A stretch of 64,000 nt of DNA from an uncultured Oscillospiraceae bacterium (GTDB lineage Bacteria > Bacillota > Clostridia > Oscillospirales > Oscillospiraceae), in the NCBI GenBank assembly GCA_944385035.1, contig CALWVV010000003.1, forward strand, positions 62,001-126,000, read 5' to 3'. Shown piece after piece: positions 52,007 through 61,362 of the stretch. The notes under the pieces are model-generated. The model was not told the origin of the DNA, did not search any database, and saw nothing but the letters and a program-made list of their open reading frames with translations. A program made the translations under genes and the position numbers. The first letter of the stretch is position 1, and each line of letters begins with the position of its first letter.

Positions 52007-52597
52007 ATGACCACCGCGCTGGAACTGGCCGGGGTAGCTCTGGCCGCTCTTCTCTCTGAAAACATGGTCCTCGTTACCTGCACTGGTATCGGAACCCACC
52101 GTCCCTCCTTTCAGGACCCCAAGCAGGCCCTGCGCACAGGGTTTTGCCTGACCTTAGTCATGGTGTTGGGCGCTTTGTGCGCCTGGCTTCTGGATTATCT
52201 GGTCCTGGGACGTTTTGCCCTGCAGCACTTTCGTCTTTTGGCCTTCGCACTGCTGATTCCGGGACTGGTGGCCGCCCTGCGGCGCTTTTTCCGCACCTGT
52301 GTGCCGGAACTGTCCCGGCGGGTGGACGAGAATCTCTCCTCCATCTCCACCAACTGTGCCGCTCTGGGCTCTGCCCTCATCATTACCCAGCGCAGCTATG
52401 GCCTGTTCTCCTCCCTGCTCTTCGCCTTCTTCGGCGGAATCGGCGTCTGCCTGGCTCTGGCCAGCTTCGCCAGCCTTCAGACTGAGGTGGATCTGGAGCG
52501 CTGCCCCCGCCCCTTTCGGGGGATCCCTATCCAACTGATTACCGCTGGGCTGATGGCGATGGCGCTGTTTGGTTTTTACGGACTTCATCTGGATTAA
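52007..52597 (+). CDS. rnfA: Electron transport complex subunit RnfA
   Basis: A 196-residue, six-helix protein. The end GIPIQLITAGLMAMALFGF and the segment STNCAALG mark it as RnfA rather than its paralogue RnfE. Cys25 and Cys117 correspond to the two cysteines that RnfA contributes to the intramembrane iron-sulfur centre shared with RnfE. No rnfE follows; the operon ends at a terminator ten bases on. AAAGGAGG precedes the ATG; 39 bases after the fusion gene. Confidence 0.87.
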   Translation: MTTALELAGVALAALLSENMVLVTCTGIGTHRPSFQDPKQALRTGFCLTLVMVLGALCAWLLDYLVLGRFALQHFRLLAFALLIPGLVAALRRFFRTCVPELSRRVDENLSSISTNCAALGSALIITQRSYGLFSSLLFAFFGGIGVCLALASFASLQTEVDLERCPRPFRGIPIQLITAGLMAMALFGFYGLHLD

Positions 52598-52635
52598 AAA
52601 AAGCCTGTGGAAATGTTATTTCCACAGGCTTTTTG
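52596..52635. terminator. Terminator of the rnf-like operon
   Basis: AAAAGCCTGTGGAAAT, GTT, ATTTCCACAGGCTTTTT; also placed to end the converging DUF1540 gene. Confidence 0.9.
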
Positions 52636-52638
52636 CTC

Positions 52639-52812
52639 TTACTTTGCGCTCAGCTTAAAGGAAGCGCACTCGGTTCCCTCGCACTTGGTGGGGGCGCTGC
52701 CGCAGCAGCCCACCTTGATAGACTGCAGAGAACAGCAGTTCTGAGGGGCGTTGTGATAAGCGCAGGTATCCACGGTACACTGGATGCTGGTATTACAGGA
52801 CTTGTTATTCAT
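52639..52812 (-). CDS. DUF1540 cysteine-rich small protein
   Basis: A 57-residue protein starting MNNKSCNTSIQCTVDTC, with further cysteines in NCCSLQSIKVGCCGS and KCEGTECASF: ten in total, spaced as in DUF1540, a presumed metal-binding module common in spore-forming Firmicutes. GGAGGG precedes the ATG. Function unknown. Confidence 0.78.
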   Translation of the reverse strand: MNNKSCNTSIQCTVDTCAYHNAPQNCCSLQSIKVGCCGSAPTKCEGTECASFKLSAK

Positions 52813-52897
52813 ACAAAACCCTCCTTCCTTGGGTTGGCCTTAGTATGAACCAGAAAATGCCCGACTATACCAGATCCACCGGTGAATTTTGAAAATT

Positions 52898-53764
52898 TTA
52901 CCGCTTCTCCCCATCCTCAGGAACAGAATTCTCCCGGTCCTCCGGGAGCACATCCACCACCTTGGGAATAAAACGGCTGGCAAATCTGCCCTTTCCGCGG
53001 TTTTTCACGTAGAAATAGCCAATAAAGGAAAAGACCACCGCCCCCACAAAGTTCACCAGGAGGTCTTTCATGGTGTCTAAAATCCCAATGTCCAGATAAC
53101 CGCCCAGTCCCAGGGAAATTTCCTCCCCCGCCGCGGTCACCACCACCACATCGGTAATATCCCGGATCGCCACCGGCGTATTCCCGCCCGTGGGGTCCAG
53201 CATCACGGTGGAAATGGTGTTTACAATGGCATCCTTCTGCATGTCCAGCAGAAACAGTTGGTCCATTCCGCACTCAAAAAACTCCCACAGCACGCCGATG
53301 GTCATGGAAAAGCAGAAGGCCACCAACGCCATGTAGGTGGGGGAAAGGGTAAGGGAGAATTTTTCGTTGCGGTTGAGTATATCCACCAGCGCAAAGCCGA
53401 TGGCCGCACAGAGAAAGCCGTTGATGGTGTGCAGAATGGTGTCCCAGCCATAGAAAGTAGTATAGAAGGAGCGGATCTCCCCTAAAATTTCCGCTGCAAA
53501 GATAAACAGCATGATAATAATTTCCAGGGTATTTGGGAGATCCACCATCAGCGCCCGCTCCACCATAGTGGGCAGCAGCAGCAGGATCAGGGTCAAAAGG
53601 CAAAGGAATACGCTCTCATAATCCCGGTTGAAAAACTGGGCCACCATGGTAGCAATGACCAGAAAGCGCAGGAGAATATACACCGCCGCCACCGTTCGTT
53701 TCCGACGCAGCGCCGAATCTGCTACGATAAAAACTTGTCTCAATTTCCCTCTCTTTTTCTCCAT
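52898..53764 (-). CDS. YjdF-like (DUF2238) membrane protein
   Basis: A 288-residue protein with about seven helices. The segment GWDTILHTINGFLCAAIGFAL and the later SMTIGVLWEFFECGMDQL resemble the DUF2238/YjdF pattern (aspartate and histidine in one helix, a glutamate pair in another). A polar loop of about 55 residues follows before the last helix. Start MEKKRGKL at 53764 has AGGAGG eleven bases upstream; longer starts lack a ribosome site. Function unknown. Confidence 0.68.
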   Translation of the reverse strand: MEKKRGKLRQVFIVADSALRRKRTVAAVYILLRFLVIATMVAQFFNRDYESVFLCLLTLILLLLPTMVERALMVDLPNTLEIIIMLFIFAAEILGEIRSFYTTFYGWDTILHTINGFLCAAIGFALVDILNRNEKFSLTLSPTYMALVAFCFSMTIGVLWEFFECGMDQLFLLDMQKDAIVNTISTVMLDPTGGNTPVAIRDITDVVVVTAAGEEISLGLGGYLDIGILDTMKDLLVNFVGAVVFSFIGYFYVKNRGKGRFASRFIPKVVDVLPEDRENSVPEDGEKR

Positions 53765-53873
53765 TTTTCTCATTTCCTCCTGCCGTCTCATGGTAGAAAG
53801 TAGTATAATCGGTCCCCACCGGAAAGTCAAGGATAGGGCCCGGAAGGCATAGACTGGTTGGGAGGTGATTGAC

Positions 53874-54086
53874 ATGGATCTGCGCAACCGGACCATTACC
53901 GTGGGGGAACTGCTGGACAATCCCAAATCCAGAGCAGTATTTCAGCGCCGCTTTGGAAAGTTTATGAAGCACCCCATGGTGGGGGCGGCCCGCAGCTTGA
54001 CTCTGTCCCAGCTGGCAGAGATGGCGGCGGTCTATCTGCCTCAGAAAACCATTCAGGATACCCTGCGTGAGCTGGAACAGCTCTGA
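53874..54086 (+). CDS. Small helical protein of unknown function
   Basis: A 70-residue protein: MDLRNRTITVGELLDNP, then amphipathic helices with FGKFMKHPMVGAARSLTLSQLAEM and a final helix. The pattern looks like a three- to four-helix domain of the kind sometimes appended to larger enzymes, here free-standing. GGGAGG lies ahead of the ATG. No function assigned. Confidence 0.6.
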   Translation: MDLRNRTITVGELLDNPKSRAVFQRRFGKFMKHPMVGAARSLTLSQLAEMAAVYLPQKTIQDTLRELEQL

Positions 54087-54203
54087 TCAACCATTCGCAG
54101 ACAAAACAAAGTTCCTTTTTCTCCCGGATAATGGGTTGCCATACCGGAGATTTTGGGCTAAAATAAAATAACATAGTATCCTGTCATTGCTGGAGGGACG
54201 ACC

Positions 54204-55016
54204 ATGGACATCAAAATCAAGCGACGCCATGGCGTCTCTTTTTTCGCCTGTGACCACCCCGCCTGGGCGGGGGCGGCCCACGGCTTTTCCACCCGTCTGG
54301 GCGGAATTTCCCCCGCCCCCTGGGACAGCCTCAATCTGGGGGCCAACCGGGGCGATACGCGGGACAATGTCCGGGAAAATTTCCGCCGCTTCTGTGCCGC
54401 GGTGGGGACGGACCCCGCCGCACTGGTCAAAAACCACCAGATCCACAGCAATCTGGTACGCCCGGTCACCCATGCTGACCGGATGGACGACCCCGCTGAT
54501 CCCGGCCTTTTTGAGGCCGATGGTCTTATCACCGACGAGCCGGGCCTGTGTCTGACTATTTTTTCCGGGGACTGTATCCCCATTTTGCTCTATGATCCCC
54601 GCCGCCGCTGCATCGCCGCCGCCCACGCAGGTTGGCGCGGCACTGCTGCGGGCATCGCCGCACGGGCCGCAGAAAAAATGGTGGAGGACTATGGCTGCCA
54701 TCCCGCTGACATCCTCGCGGCCATCGGGCCGGGCATCGGCCCCTGCTGCTTTGAGACCCACATAGACGTCCCAGACGGCCTGCGCTCCGGACTGGGCACC
54801 CAGGCCGAGGACTTTATCCGCCCCTTGCCTGGGGGAGAAAAATACCAGGTGGATTTGAAGGGGGCCAACCAGCGGTGGCTGGAACAGGCCGGCCTTTTGC
54901 CGGAACACATCGCCCTGTGCTCTGCCTGTACCGCCTGTGGCCTGGACACCTTCTGGTCCCACCGCATTCAGGGCCAGGTCCGGGGCAGTATGGCAGCCAT
55001 GATTCAGCTTTTGTAA
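54204..55016 (+). CDS. pgeF: YfiH/PgeF-type purine nucleoside phosphorylase (laccase-domain)
   Basis: A 270-residue protein. Metal and catalytic features of the YfiH fold are HGFSTRLGG, GDCIPILLYD, AAHAGWRGTAAGIAA (His and following Cys/His zinc site) and GPGIGPCCFE. The family was called polyphenol oxidase; family members characterised later cleave purine nucleosides and/or edit cytoplasmic peptidoglycan precursors. GGAGGG precedes the ATG. It is followed 12 bases later by a binding lipoprotein gene. Confidence 0.88.
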   Translation: MDIKIKRRHGVSFFACDHPAWAGAAHGFSTRLGGISPAPWDSLNLGANRGDTRDNVRENFRRFCAAVGTDPAALVKNHQIHSNLVRPVTHADRMDDPADPGLFEADGLITDEPGLCLTIFSGDCIPILLYDPRRRCIAAAHAGWRGTAAGIAARAAEKMVEDYGCHPADILAAIGPGIGPCCFETHIDVPDGLRSGLGTQAEDFIRPLPGGEKYQVDLKGANQRWLEQAGLLPEHIALCSACTACGLDTFWSHRIQGQVRGSMAAMIQLL

Positions 55017-55028
55017 CGAGGAACCCCT

Positions 55029-56531
55029 ATGAAACGACTGTTATCACTTGTTTTCGCCACGCTGCTTCTGGGCCTGTCCGCCTGCGGCGCCCAGCCCGCT
55101 TCCAGCGCTTCCTCCTCTGCCCCCGTGCAATCCAGTCAGGAGGAAAATTCTGAGACCACCCCCTTCACCTTGCCGGTCTTTCCGGACTTCAGTCTTCACC
55201 CCACTCTGGGCTCCAACCGGGCCAATCTGACCCTCTCTTCTCTTCTCTACGAGGGGCTTTTTCTGGTGGATGAGACCTTTCAGGCTGTTCCGGTCCTGTG
55301 TGAGCGCTACTCCGCCAGCGAGGACAAGCTGGTGTGGACCTTTACCATCCGCTCCGGCCTCACCTTTTCCGATGGCACTCCTCTCACCGGCCAGTCCGTG
55401 GCCGATGCTCTGGAGCTGGCCCGGTCTGAACAGGGGCGCTACCGCACCCGCCTGGCCGATGTGAGCTCCATTGCCGCAGAGGAAAACACCCTGACCATTA
55501 CCCTCTCCCGCCCCAACGGGAGTTTCCCCTGTCTGCTGGACATCTCCATTGCCAACGGCAGTGGAGAGCGGCCCTCCGGCACCGGACCCTATGTGCTTTC
55601 CAGCTCCGATGAAGGGCTGGTCCTCACCGCACGCCCCGGCTGGTGGCAGCATAAGGAGCTTCCCTTCGACGTGATCCCCCTATACAGCGTCAGTAAGAGC
55701 GACGAGCTTATCTACGCCTTTGACGCGGGCAACGTCTCCTTGCTGGATGTGGATCTGATGGCCACCAACGCCATGGGCTATGGAGGCAACTATCAGACCT
55801 GGGACTACGCCACCACCGATTTTATATATCTGGGTTTCAACACCGCCTCTGGAATATGCCGCAGCGCTCCGGTGCGTTTGGCGATCTCCGCGGCGATCGA
55901 CCGTCAGGCCATTGCTCAGACCGTCTACGCCAGCCACGCCATCCCCTCTGCCCTCCCGGTCCATCCTGACAGCCCTCTGTATGCTCCGGATTCCGCCCAG
56001 CGTCTTAGCTATAACCCGGACACGCTGGCCGGGCAACTGGAAGAGCTGGGTCTTGCGGGCAAGGAATTGCGCCTGCTGGTCAACAACGAAAACGAGTCCA
56101 AGCTATCCGCCGCTCAGCTCATCGCCTATCAGCTGGGTTCCGCGGGGCTTACCGTCCAGGTGGAAGCGCTCCTCTATGAGGACTTTACTGCCGCCCTCGA
56201 TAAGGGCGACTTTGACCTCTATTTGGGAGAGACGGTGCTCACCGCCGACTTTGACCTCTCCCCTTTGCTGTCCTCTTCCGGCAGCCTCAATTATAGCCGC
56301 TGGAACAATGCCGACACCAACGGGCTTCTCTCCGCTATGCACTCCGCAAGCCAGGGAGAACCAAAGCGCCAGGCCGCCCAGGCCCTTTTCACCCACCTGG
56401 AGCAGCAGCTGCCCATCGCCCCCCTGCTCTTTAAAAATGGCTCTGTGCTCACCCATTGGGGACGGCTGACCCAGCTCAGCCCGATCCGAAACAATGTGTT
56501 CTACCAGTTGGAAAACTGGACCATCCAATAA
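55029..56531 (+). CDS. Peptide-type ABC transporter substrate-binding lipoprotein (orphan)
   Basis: A 500-residue family 5 binding protein. The lipoprotein signal MKRLLSLVFATLLLGLSACG gives a cysteine anchor near residue 19. The domain has NLTLSSLLYEGLFLVDE and FTIRSGLTFSDGTPLTGQSVADAL, the usual OppA/DppA signature. It would bind peptides, nickel chelates or other small ligands outside the cell. No permease or ATPase gene is next to it, so it must work with a transporter encoded elsewhere. Confidence 0.87.
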   Translation: MKRLLSLVFATLLLGLSACGAQPASSASSSAPVQSSQEENSETTPFTLPVFPDFSLHPTLGSNRANLTLSSLLYEGLFLVDETFQAVPVLCERYSASEDKLVWTFTIRSGLTFSDGTPLTGQSVADALELARSEQGRYRTRLADVSSIAAEENTLTITLSRPNGSFPCLLDISIANGSGERPSGTGPYVLSSSDEGLVLTARPGWWQHKELPFDVIPLYSVSKSDELIYAFDAGNVSLLDVDLMATNAMGYGGNYQTWDYATTDFIYLGFNTASGICRSAPVRLAISAAIDRQAIAQTVYASHAIPSALPVHPDSPLYAPDSAQRLSYNPDTLAGQLEELGLAGKELRLLVNNENESKLSAAQLIAYQLGSAGLTVQVEALLYEDFTAALDKGDFDLYLGETVLTADFDLSPLLSSSGSLNYSRWNNADTNGLLSAMHSASQGEPKRQAAQALFTHLEQQLPIAPLLFKNGSVLTHWGRLTQLSPIRNNVFYQLENWTIQ

Positions 56532-56593
56532 AAAGAAAAAACGCCGCGCCAAATAGGGCCAGCTTCGGACCGGGGCGGCAAGGAGGAACCAAG

Positions 56594-59500
56594 ATGAGTG
56601 TTTACCGCTGTTATTCCCAAAAAAAGCCCGGCTTTGATGTAGAGGCACAGGGCCTTTGCAAGGCCCTCCAGGAACAGCTGGGGGTCAAGGGGCTCAAGTC
56701 CGTAGCCATCCTCAACCGGTATGACGCAGACCAGATCGACCCCGCCGTCTACCAGCAGGCCAAGGGCATTGTCTTTTCCGAGCCCCAGGTGGACGTGATC
56801 TATGATGAAGATTTCCCCCAGCCCGCCCAGCCTTGCTCTATTCTGGCCGTAGAGGCCCTGCCCGGTCAGTTTGACCAGCGCGCCGACTCCTGCCAGCAGT
56901 GCATCCAGCTCATGGCCGGAGTGGACCGTCCCCTCATTGCCTATGCCAAGGTCTATGTGCTGGAGGGAACGCTCTCCCAGGAGGACTTGGACAAGATCCG
57001 CCACTATCTCATCAACCCTGTAGAGAGCCGCGAGGCCTCTATGGACAAGCCCGATACTCTGGTGCGCACCCATCCCGCTCCCGATCATGTGGCCACCATT
57101 GACGGATTCACCACCCTGGATGAGCAGGGATTGGGCAAGCTGTTGGATCAGCTGGGCCTGGCTATGGATCTGGACGATTTGAAGTTCCTCCAGGGCTATT
57201 TCCGGGACGAGGAAAAGCGTGACCCCACCATCACCGAGGTGCGGGTGGTAGATACCTACTGGTCCGACCACTGCCGCCACACTACCTTCTCCACCCACCT
57301 GGACGAGATCTCCATTGACGATCCGGAGATCCAGGCCGCCTACGAGCGGTACCTGGCCGCCCGTGTCGAGGTCTATGGAGAGGAAAAAGCTGCCCAGCGG
57401 CCCCGCACCCTGATGGACGTGGCCACCATCGGCACCAAGACCCTGAAAAAGCGCGGCCTGCTCCCCGAGCTGGATGAGAGCGAGGAAATCAACGCCTGCT
57501 CCATCCATGTCCCCGCCACAGTAGACGGCAAGGATCAGGATTGGCTGCTGATGTTCAAGAATGAGACCCATAACCACCCCACCGAGATCGAGCCTTTCGG
57601 CGGCGCGGCCACCTGCATTGGCGGCTGTATCCGCGACCCCCTCAGCGGTCGCGTCTATGTCCACCAGGCCATGCGCTTTACCGGCGGCGGCGATCCCCGT
57701 GTGCCCTTTGACCAGACCCTCCCCGGCAAGCTGCCCCAGCGGAAGCTGGCCACCACCGCCGCGGCGGGCTACTCCTCCTACGGCAACCAGATTGGCCTTT
57801 CCACCGGCCATGTGGCCGAGGTTTACCACGAGGGATACATCGCCAAACGTCTGGAGTGCGGCGCGGTGGTAGGCGCTGCCCCCGCCGACCATGTGCGCCG
57901 GGAAGTTCCCGCCCCTGGGGATGTGGTCATCCTGCTGGGCGGCCGCACCGGCCGGGACGGCATCGGCGGAGCCACCGGTTCCTCCAAGAGCCACAACCAG
58001 AAGTCTCTGACCACCATGGCCTCTGAGGTCCAGAAGGGCAACGCCCCCGAGGAACGCAAGATCCAGCGCCTGTTCCGCAACGGTGAGGTAACCCGCCTCA
58101 TCAAGCGCTGCAACGACTTTGGTGCCGGCGGCGTATCCGTGGCCATCGGCGAGCTGGCCGACGGCCTGGAGATCGAGCTGGATGCCGTGCGCAAGAAATA
58201 TGACGGCCTGGACGGCACCGAGCTTGCTATCTCCGAGAGCCAGGAGCGTATGGCCGTAGTGGTAGCCGCCGAGGATGCCGCCAAGTTTATCGCCGAGGCC
58301 GAGAAAGAGAATCTGGAAGCCTACCAGGTGGCTGTGGTCACCGAGAGCCCCCGGATGGTCATGCACTGGAAGGGTCAGAAGATCGCCGACCTCAGCCGTG
58401 AGTTCCTCAACACCAACGGCGCGGTAAAGCACGCCACCCTGTCTGTGGAAAAGAAGGACCGCTCTCCTCTGTCCAAGGCTCAGTTTACCAACCTGAAGGA
58501 GATGGCCTCCAGCCTGAAGTGCGCCTCCCGCCGGGGCCTTACCGAGCGCTTTGACGGCTCCATCGGCGCCTCCAGCGTCCTTATGCCCTTCGGTGGACAA
58601 ACCCAGCGCACCCCCGCCCAGGCTATGGCCGCCCTCTTCCCCGTAGAGCCCAACCAGGAGACCGATCAGGCCAGCGTCATGGCCTGGGGCTGTGACCCCG
58701 ACCAGCTGTCTGTCGACCCTTATTGGGGCGCCCACAGCGCCGTGATCACCTCCATGGCCAAGATCGTGGCCGCCGGCGCTGACTACCACAAGGCCTACCT
58801 CACCCTCCAGGAGTTCTTTGAGAAGCTTCGCAGCGAGCCCCAGCGCTGGGGCAAGCCCTTCTCCGCCCTGCTGGGCGCCTTGGATGCCCAGCTGGAGCTG
58901 GGTGCTGCCGCCATCGGCGGCAAGGACTCCATGTCCGGCTCTTTCCTGGACAAGGACGTGCCCCCCACCCTTATCTCCTTTGCCATCGCCCCCATCAAGG
59001 CCTCTGAGATCCTCTCTCCCGAGTTTAAGAAGGCGGAGCATCCGGTTTATTGCTTCACCGCCGAAGGCAGCAGCGCTGAGGGCCTGAAGGCCGCCTGGGA
59101 GGAGTTCCACGCTCTCTGCCAGGCCGGCAAGGTCAAGGCCGCCTGGGCCGTGGAAAACGGCCTTGCCGAGGCGGTAATGAAGATGTCCTTCGGCAACCGC
59201 ATTGGCTTCCAGGCCGGTATGGAGAATGTGGACTGGTACACCGCCATGCCCGGCGCTGTTGTAGCTGAGCTCACCGAGGAAGTGAATCTGGCCCACGCCA
59301 AGCGCATCGGCGAGACCACCGCCGCCCCCTTTGTGGCCCTGCCCGGAGAGGCGGTATCCATTGAGGAGCTGCTCCAGCTCAACGACGGCGTTCTGGAGCA
59401 GGTCTATCCCACCAAGGCCGGCACCAGCGAGAAGGTGGAGCCCATCTCCTGGGATAAGCGGTCCATTGCCGTGTGCAAGCACAAGGTGGCCCGTCCCAAG

Positions 59501-60289
59501 GCGGTCATCCCCGTCTTCCCCGGCACCAACTGCGAGTATGACACCGCCAAGGCCTGTATCCGGGCAGGCATCGATCCCGAGATCGTGGTCATCCGCAACC
59601 TGACCACCGATTTTCTCACCCAGTCCGCTCAAGCCCTGGAGAAGGCCATCCGCTCCGCCCAGATGGTGGTCCTTCCCGGCGGCTTCTCCGGCGGCGACGA
59701 GCCTGAGGGTTCCGGCAAATTCATTGCCTCCTTCCTCCGCTCCCCCGCTCTCAGTGAGGCGATCATGGACCTGCTGAAACACCGGGACGGCCTGATGCTG
59801 GGCATCTGCAACGGCTTCCAGGCCCTGGTGAAGCTGGGGTTGGTGCCCTACGGCGAGATCCGGGATATGGATGACAGCTGTCCCACCCTCACCTATAACC
59901 TGATTGGCCGCCACCAGTCCAGCTACGTGACCACACGGGTGGCTTCGGTCCAGTCCCCCTGGATGATCAAGAGCCAGGTGGGCGACCTGCACACCATTCC
60001 CATCTCCCACGGGGAGGGCCGTTTCGTGGCTCCTGCCGCGGTCATTGCCGACCTCATTGCCCACGGCCAGGCAGCTACCCAGTATGTGGACCTGGAGGGC
60101 AATCCCACCATGGATATCGCCTTCAATCCCAACGGCTCCATGGAGGCCATCGAGGGCATCTTCTCCCCCGACGGCCGGGTCTTCGGCAAGATGGGCCATT
60201 TGGAGCGCAGGGGTGACTTTGTGGCCGTCAACATCTGGGGCAACAAACACCAGCCTCTCTTTGAGTCCGGCGCGGAGTACTTCAAATAA
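56594..60289 (+). CDS. purL: Phosphoribosylformylglycinamidine synthase (single-chain)
   Basis: A 1231-residue enzyme of purine synthesis that turns FGAR, glutamine and ATP into FGAM. The N-terminal PurS-like part is followed by two AIR-synthase-like halves (MFKNETHNHPTEIEPFGGA; SDHCRHTTF upstream; IGGKDSMSG later) and a C-terminal glutaminase with nucleophile Cys in LGICNGFQAL and His in PISHGEGRF. All domains are fused, as in proteobacteria and many clostridia, rather than split into PurS/PurL/PurQ as in Bacillus. AAGGAGG precedes ATG 56594; the frame upstream is not coding. No other pur gene nearby. Confidence 0.95.
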   Translation: MSVYRCYSQKKPGFDVEAQGLCKALQEQLGVKGLKSVAILNRYDADQIDPAVYQQAKGIVFSEPQVDVIYDEDFPQPAQPCSILAVEALPGQFDQRADSCQQCIQLMAGVDRPLIAYAKVYVLEGTLSQEDLDKIRHYLINPVESREASMDKPDTLVRTHPAPDHVATIDGFTTLDEQGLGKLLDQLGLAMDLDDLKFLQGYFRDEEKRDPTITEVRVVDTYWSDHCRHTTFSTHLDEISIDDPEIQAAYERYLAARVEVYGEEKAAQRPRTLMDVATIGTKTLKKRGLLPELDESEEINACSIHVPATVDGKDQDWLLMFKNETHNHPTEIEPFGGAATCIGGCIRDPLSGRVYVHQAMRFTGGGDPRVPFDQTLPGKLPQRKLATTAAAGYSSYGNQIGLSTGHVAEVYHEGYIAKRLECGAVVGAAPADHVRREVPAPGDVVILLGGRTGRDGIGGATGSSKSHNQKSLTTMASEVQKGNAPEERKIQRLFRNGEVTRLIKRCNDFGAGGVSVAIGELADGLEIELDAVRKKYDGLDGTELAISESQERMAVVVAAEDAAKFIAEAEKENLEAYQVAVVTESPRMVMHWKGQKIADLSREFLNTNGAVKHATLSVEKKDRSPLSKAQFTNLKEMASSLKCASRRGLTERFDGSIGASSVLMPFGGQTQRTPAQAMAALFPVEPNQETDQASVMAWGCDPDQLSVDPYWGAHSAVITSMAKIVAAGADYHKAYLTLQEFFEKLRSEPQRWGKPFSALLGALDAQLELGAAAIGGKDSMSGSFLDKDVPPTLISFAIAPIKASEILSPEFKKAEHPVYCFTAEGSSAEGLKAAWEEFHALCQAGKVKAAWAVENGLAEAVMKMSFGNRIGFQAGMENVDWYTAMPGAVVAELTEEVNLAHAKRIGETTAAPFVALPGEAVSIEELLQLNDGVLEQVYPTKAGTSEKVEPISWDKRSIAVCKHKVARPKAVIPVFPGTNCEYDTAKACIRAGIDPEIVVIRNLTTDFLTQSAQALEKAIRSAQMVVLPGGFSGGDEPEGSGKFIASFLRSPALSEAIMDLLKHRDGLMLGICNGFQALVKLGLVPYGEIRDMDDSCPTLTYNLIGRHQSSYVTTRVASVQSPWMIKSQVGDLHTIPISHGEGRFVAPAAVIADLIAHGQAATQYVDLEGNPTMDIAFNPNGSMEAIEGIFSPDGRVFGKMGHLERRGDFVAVNIWGNKHQPLFESGAEYFK

Positions 60290-60296
60290 AGCCTCA

Positions 60297-60331
60297 GCGG
60301 GCCCGTCCCATGGGACGGGCCCGCTCTTTTG
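60297..60331 (+). terminator. Terminator of purL
   Basis: AGCGGGCCCGTCCCA paired with its complement without a large loop, then CTTTT. Confidence 0.85.
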
Positions 60332-60424
60332 AAAACCGAAACAGAAAATTCACAATTTTTCCCCATGGGCATGCTATAATAAAATCAACTTTTCTGCAAC
60401 TTATCGGGGAAAGGAGCGATCTTT

Positions 60425-61093
60425 ATGAAAAAGATCCCTACATACAGCGGCACCCTCAGAAGCCATCAGCTGGATGTGCCTCAATGCATTTCCCAGTGCA
60501 GCGGGATCCGTATTTTCGGCCGGCGCATTAAGTCGCTGGTTTTTTCCACGGATGTAGCGATTATCAAAAACATTAACGCCGATGCCATCATCGCGGTCTA
60601 TCCCTTCACCCCTCAGCCCGCCATCACACAGGCCATTATCAGCGTGGCAGACGTCCCTGTTTTTGCCGGGGTAGGCGGCGGCATGACCAACGGCTCCCGC
60701 TCTGTGCGTCTGGCGGAGTATGCCGAGCATCAGGGGGCCTATGGAGTAGTACTCAATGCCCCCATTACCGACGAAACCATTTCCGAGATCAAAAAAGTTG
60801 TGGACATCCCCGTGGTGGCCACCATCGTCTCGCCCAAACAGGACGTAGCAAAGCGGATTGCAGCGGGGGCGGATATCCTCAATGTCTCCGGCGCCGCCCA
60901 GACGCCTCAGCTGGTAGCCATTATCCGTCAGCAGTTCCCCGACATCCCCATCATTGCCACCGGCGGTCCTACCGAGGAAAATATTCTCCACACCATTGCC
61001 GCCGGAGCCAACGCCATCACCTACACCCCCCCAACGCCTGGACAACTCTTCTCCGCCCGGATGCGGGATTACCGCAGCCACTTCTCTGATTGA
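60425..61093 (+). CDS. TIM-barrel protein of the ribulose-phosphate-binding superfamily
   Basis: A 222-residue protein with eight beta-alpha repeats. VVATIVSPKQDVAKRIAAGA and the terminal phosphate-site pattern IPIIATGGPTEENILHTI...GANAITYTPP are typical of phosphate-binding barrels (KDPG aldolase, ThiE, NanE-like). No lysine or catalytic motif points to one enzyme. AAGGAG precedes the ATG and TATAAT at 60374-60379 may be its -10 box. Exact function unknown. Confidence 0.65.
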   Translation: MKKIPTYSGTLRSHQLDVPQCISQCSGIRIFGRRIKSLVFSTDVAIIKNINADAIIAVYPFTPQPAITQAIISVADVPVFAGVGGGMTNGSRSVRLAEYAEHQGAYGVVLNAPITDETISEIKKVVDIPVVATIVSPKQDVAKRIAAGADILNVSGAAQTPQLVAIIRQQFPDIPIIATGGPTEENILHTIAAGANAITYTPPTPGQLFSARMRDYRSHFSD

Positions 61094-61107
61094 GTCATTT
61101 TCTCTGC

Positions 61108-61146
61108 GGCTCCAGCGGTCTGAACCGCCGCTGGAGCCACGGTTTT
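61108..61146 (+). terminator. Terminator after the TIM-barrel gene
   Basis: GGCTCCAGCGG, loop, CCGCTGGAGCC, then ACGGTTTT. Confidence 0.65.
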
Positions 61147-61186
61147 CAGCCGCCAAAAAATAAAATGAAAATTTTTCATTTTTCTG

Positions 61187-61215
61187 TTGACAACTGCCTT
61201 AAAATCGGCTATACT
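61187..61215 (+). promoter_or_regulatory. Promoter of the tRNA-Met/Glu/Val operon
   Basis: TTGACA, 17 bases, TATACT, 28 bases before tRNA-Met. Confidence 0.85.
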
Positions 61216-61243
61216 AACACCTGCCCTGTTTGAGAGGCGCTAC

Positions 61244-61320
61244 GGCGGCATAGCTCAGTTGGCTAGAGCACGCGGTTCATACCCGCGGTGTCACTGGTTC
61301 AAATCCAGTTGCCGCTACCA
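61244..61320 (+). tRNA. tRNA-Met (anticodon CAT, elongator type)
   Basis: GGCGGCA acceptor, D arm AGCTCAGTTGGCTAGAGCA, anticodon loop TTCATAC, CCA encoded. The paired first base argues for the elongator; CAT could also be a modified Ile tRNA. Confidence 0.9.
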
Positions 61321-61362
61321 TTTCAAGGAACGGGTCGTCGATCCGATTTCATACAAGAAAAC

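Noticed and set aside
56501..60250. A 1249-codon open frame opposite purL
   Set aside because: It is the antisense shadow of a high-GC purL. The composition (Gly, His, Leu repeats) and lack of any domain show it is not coding.
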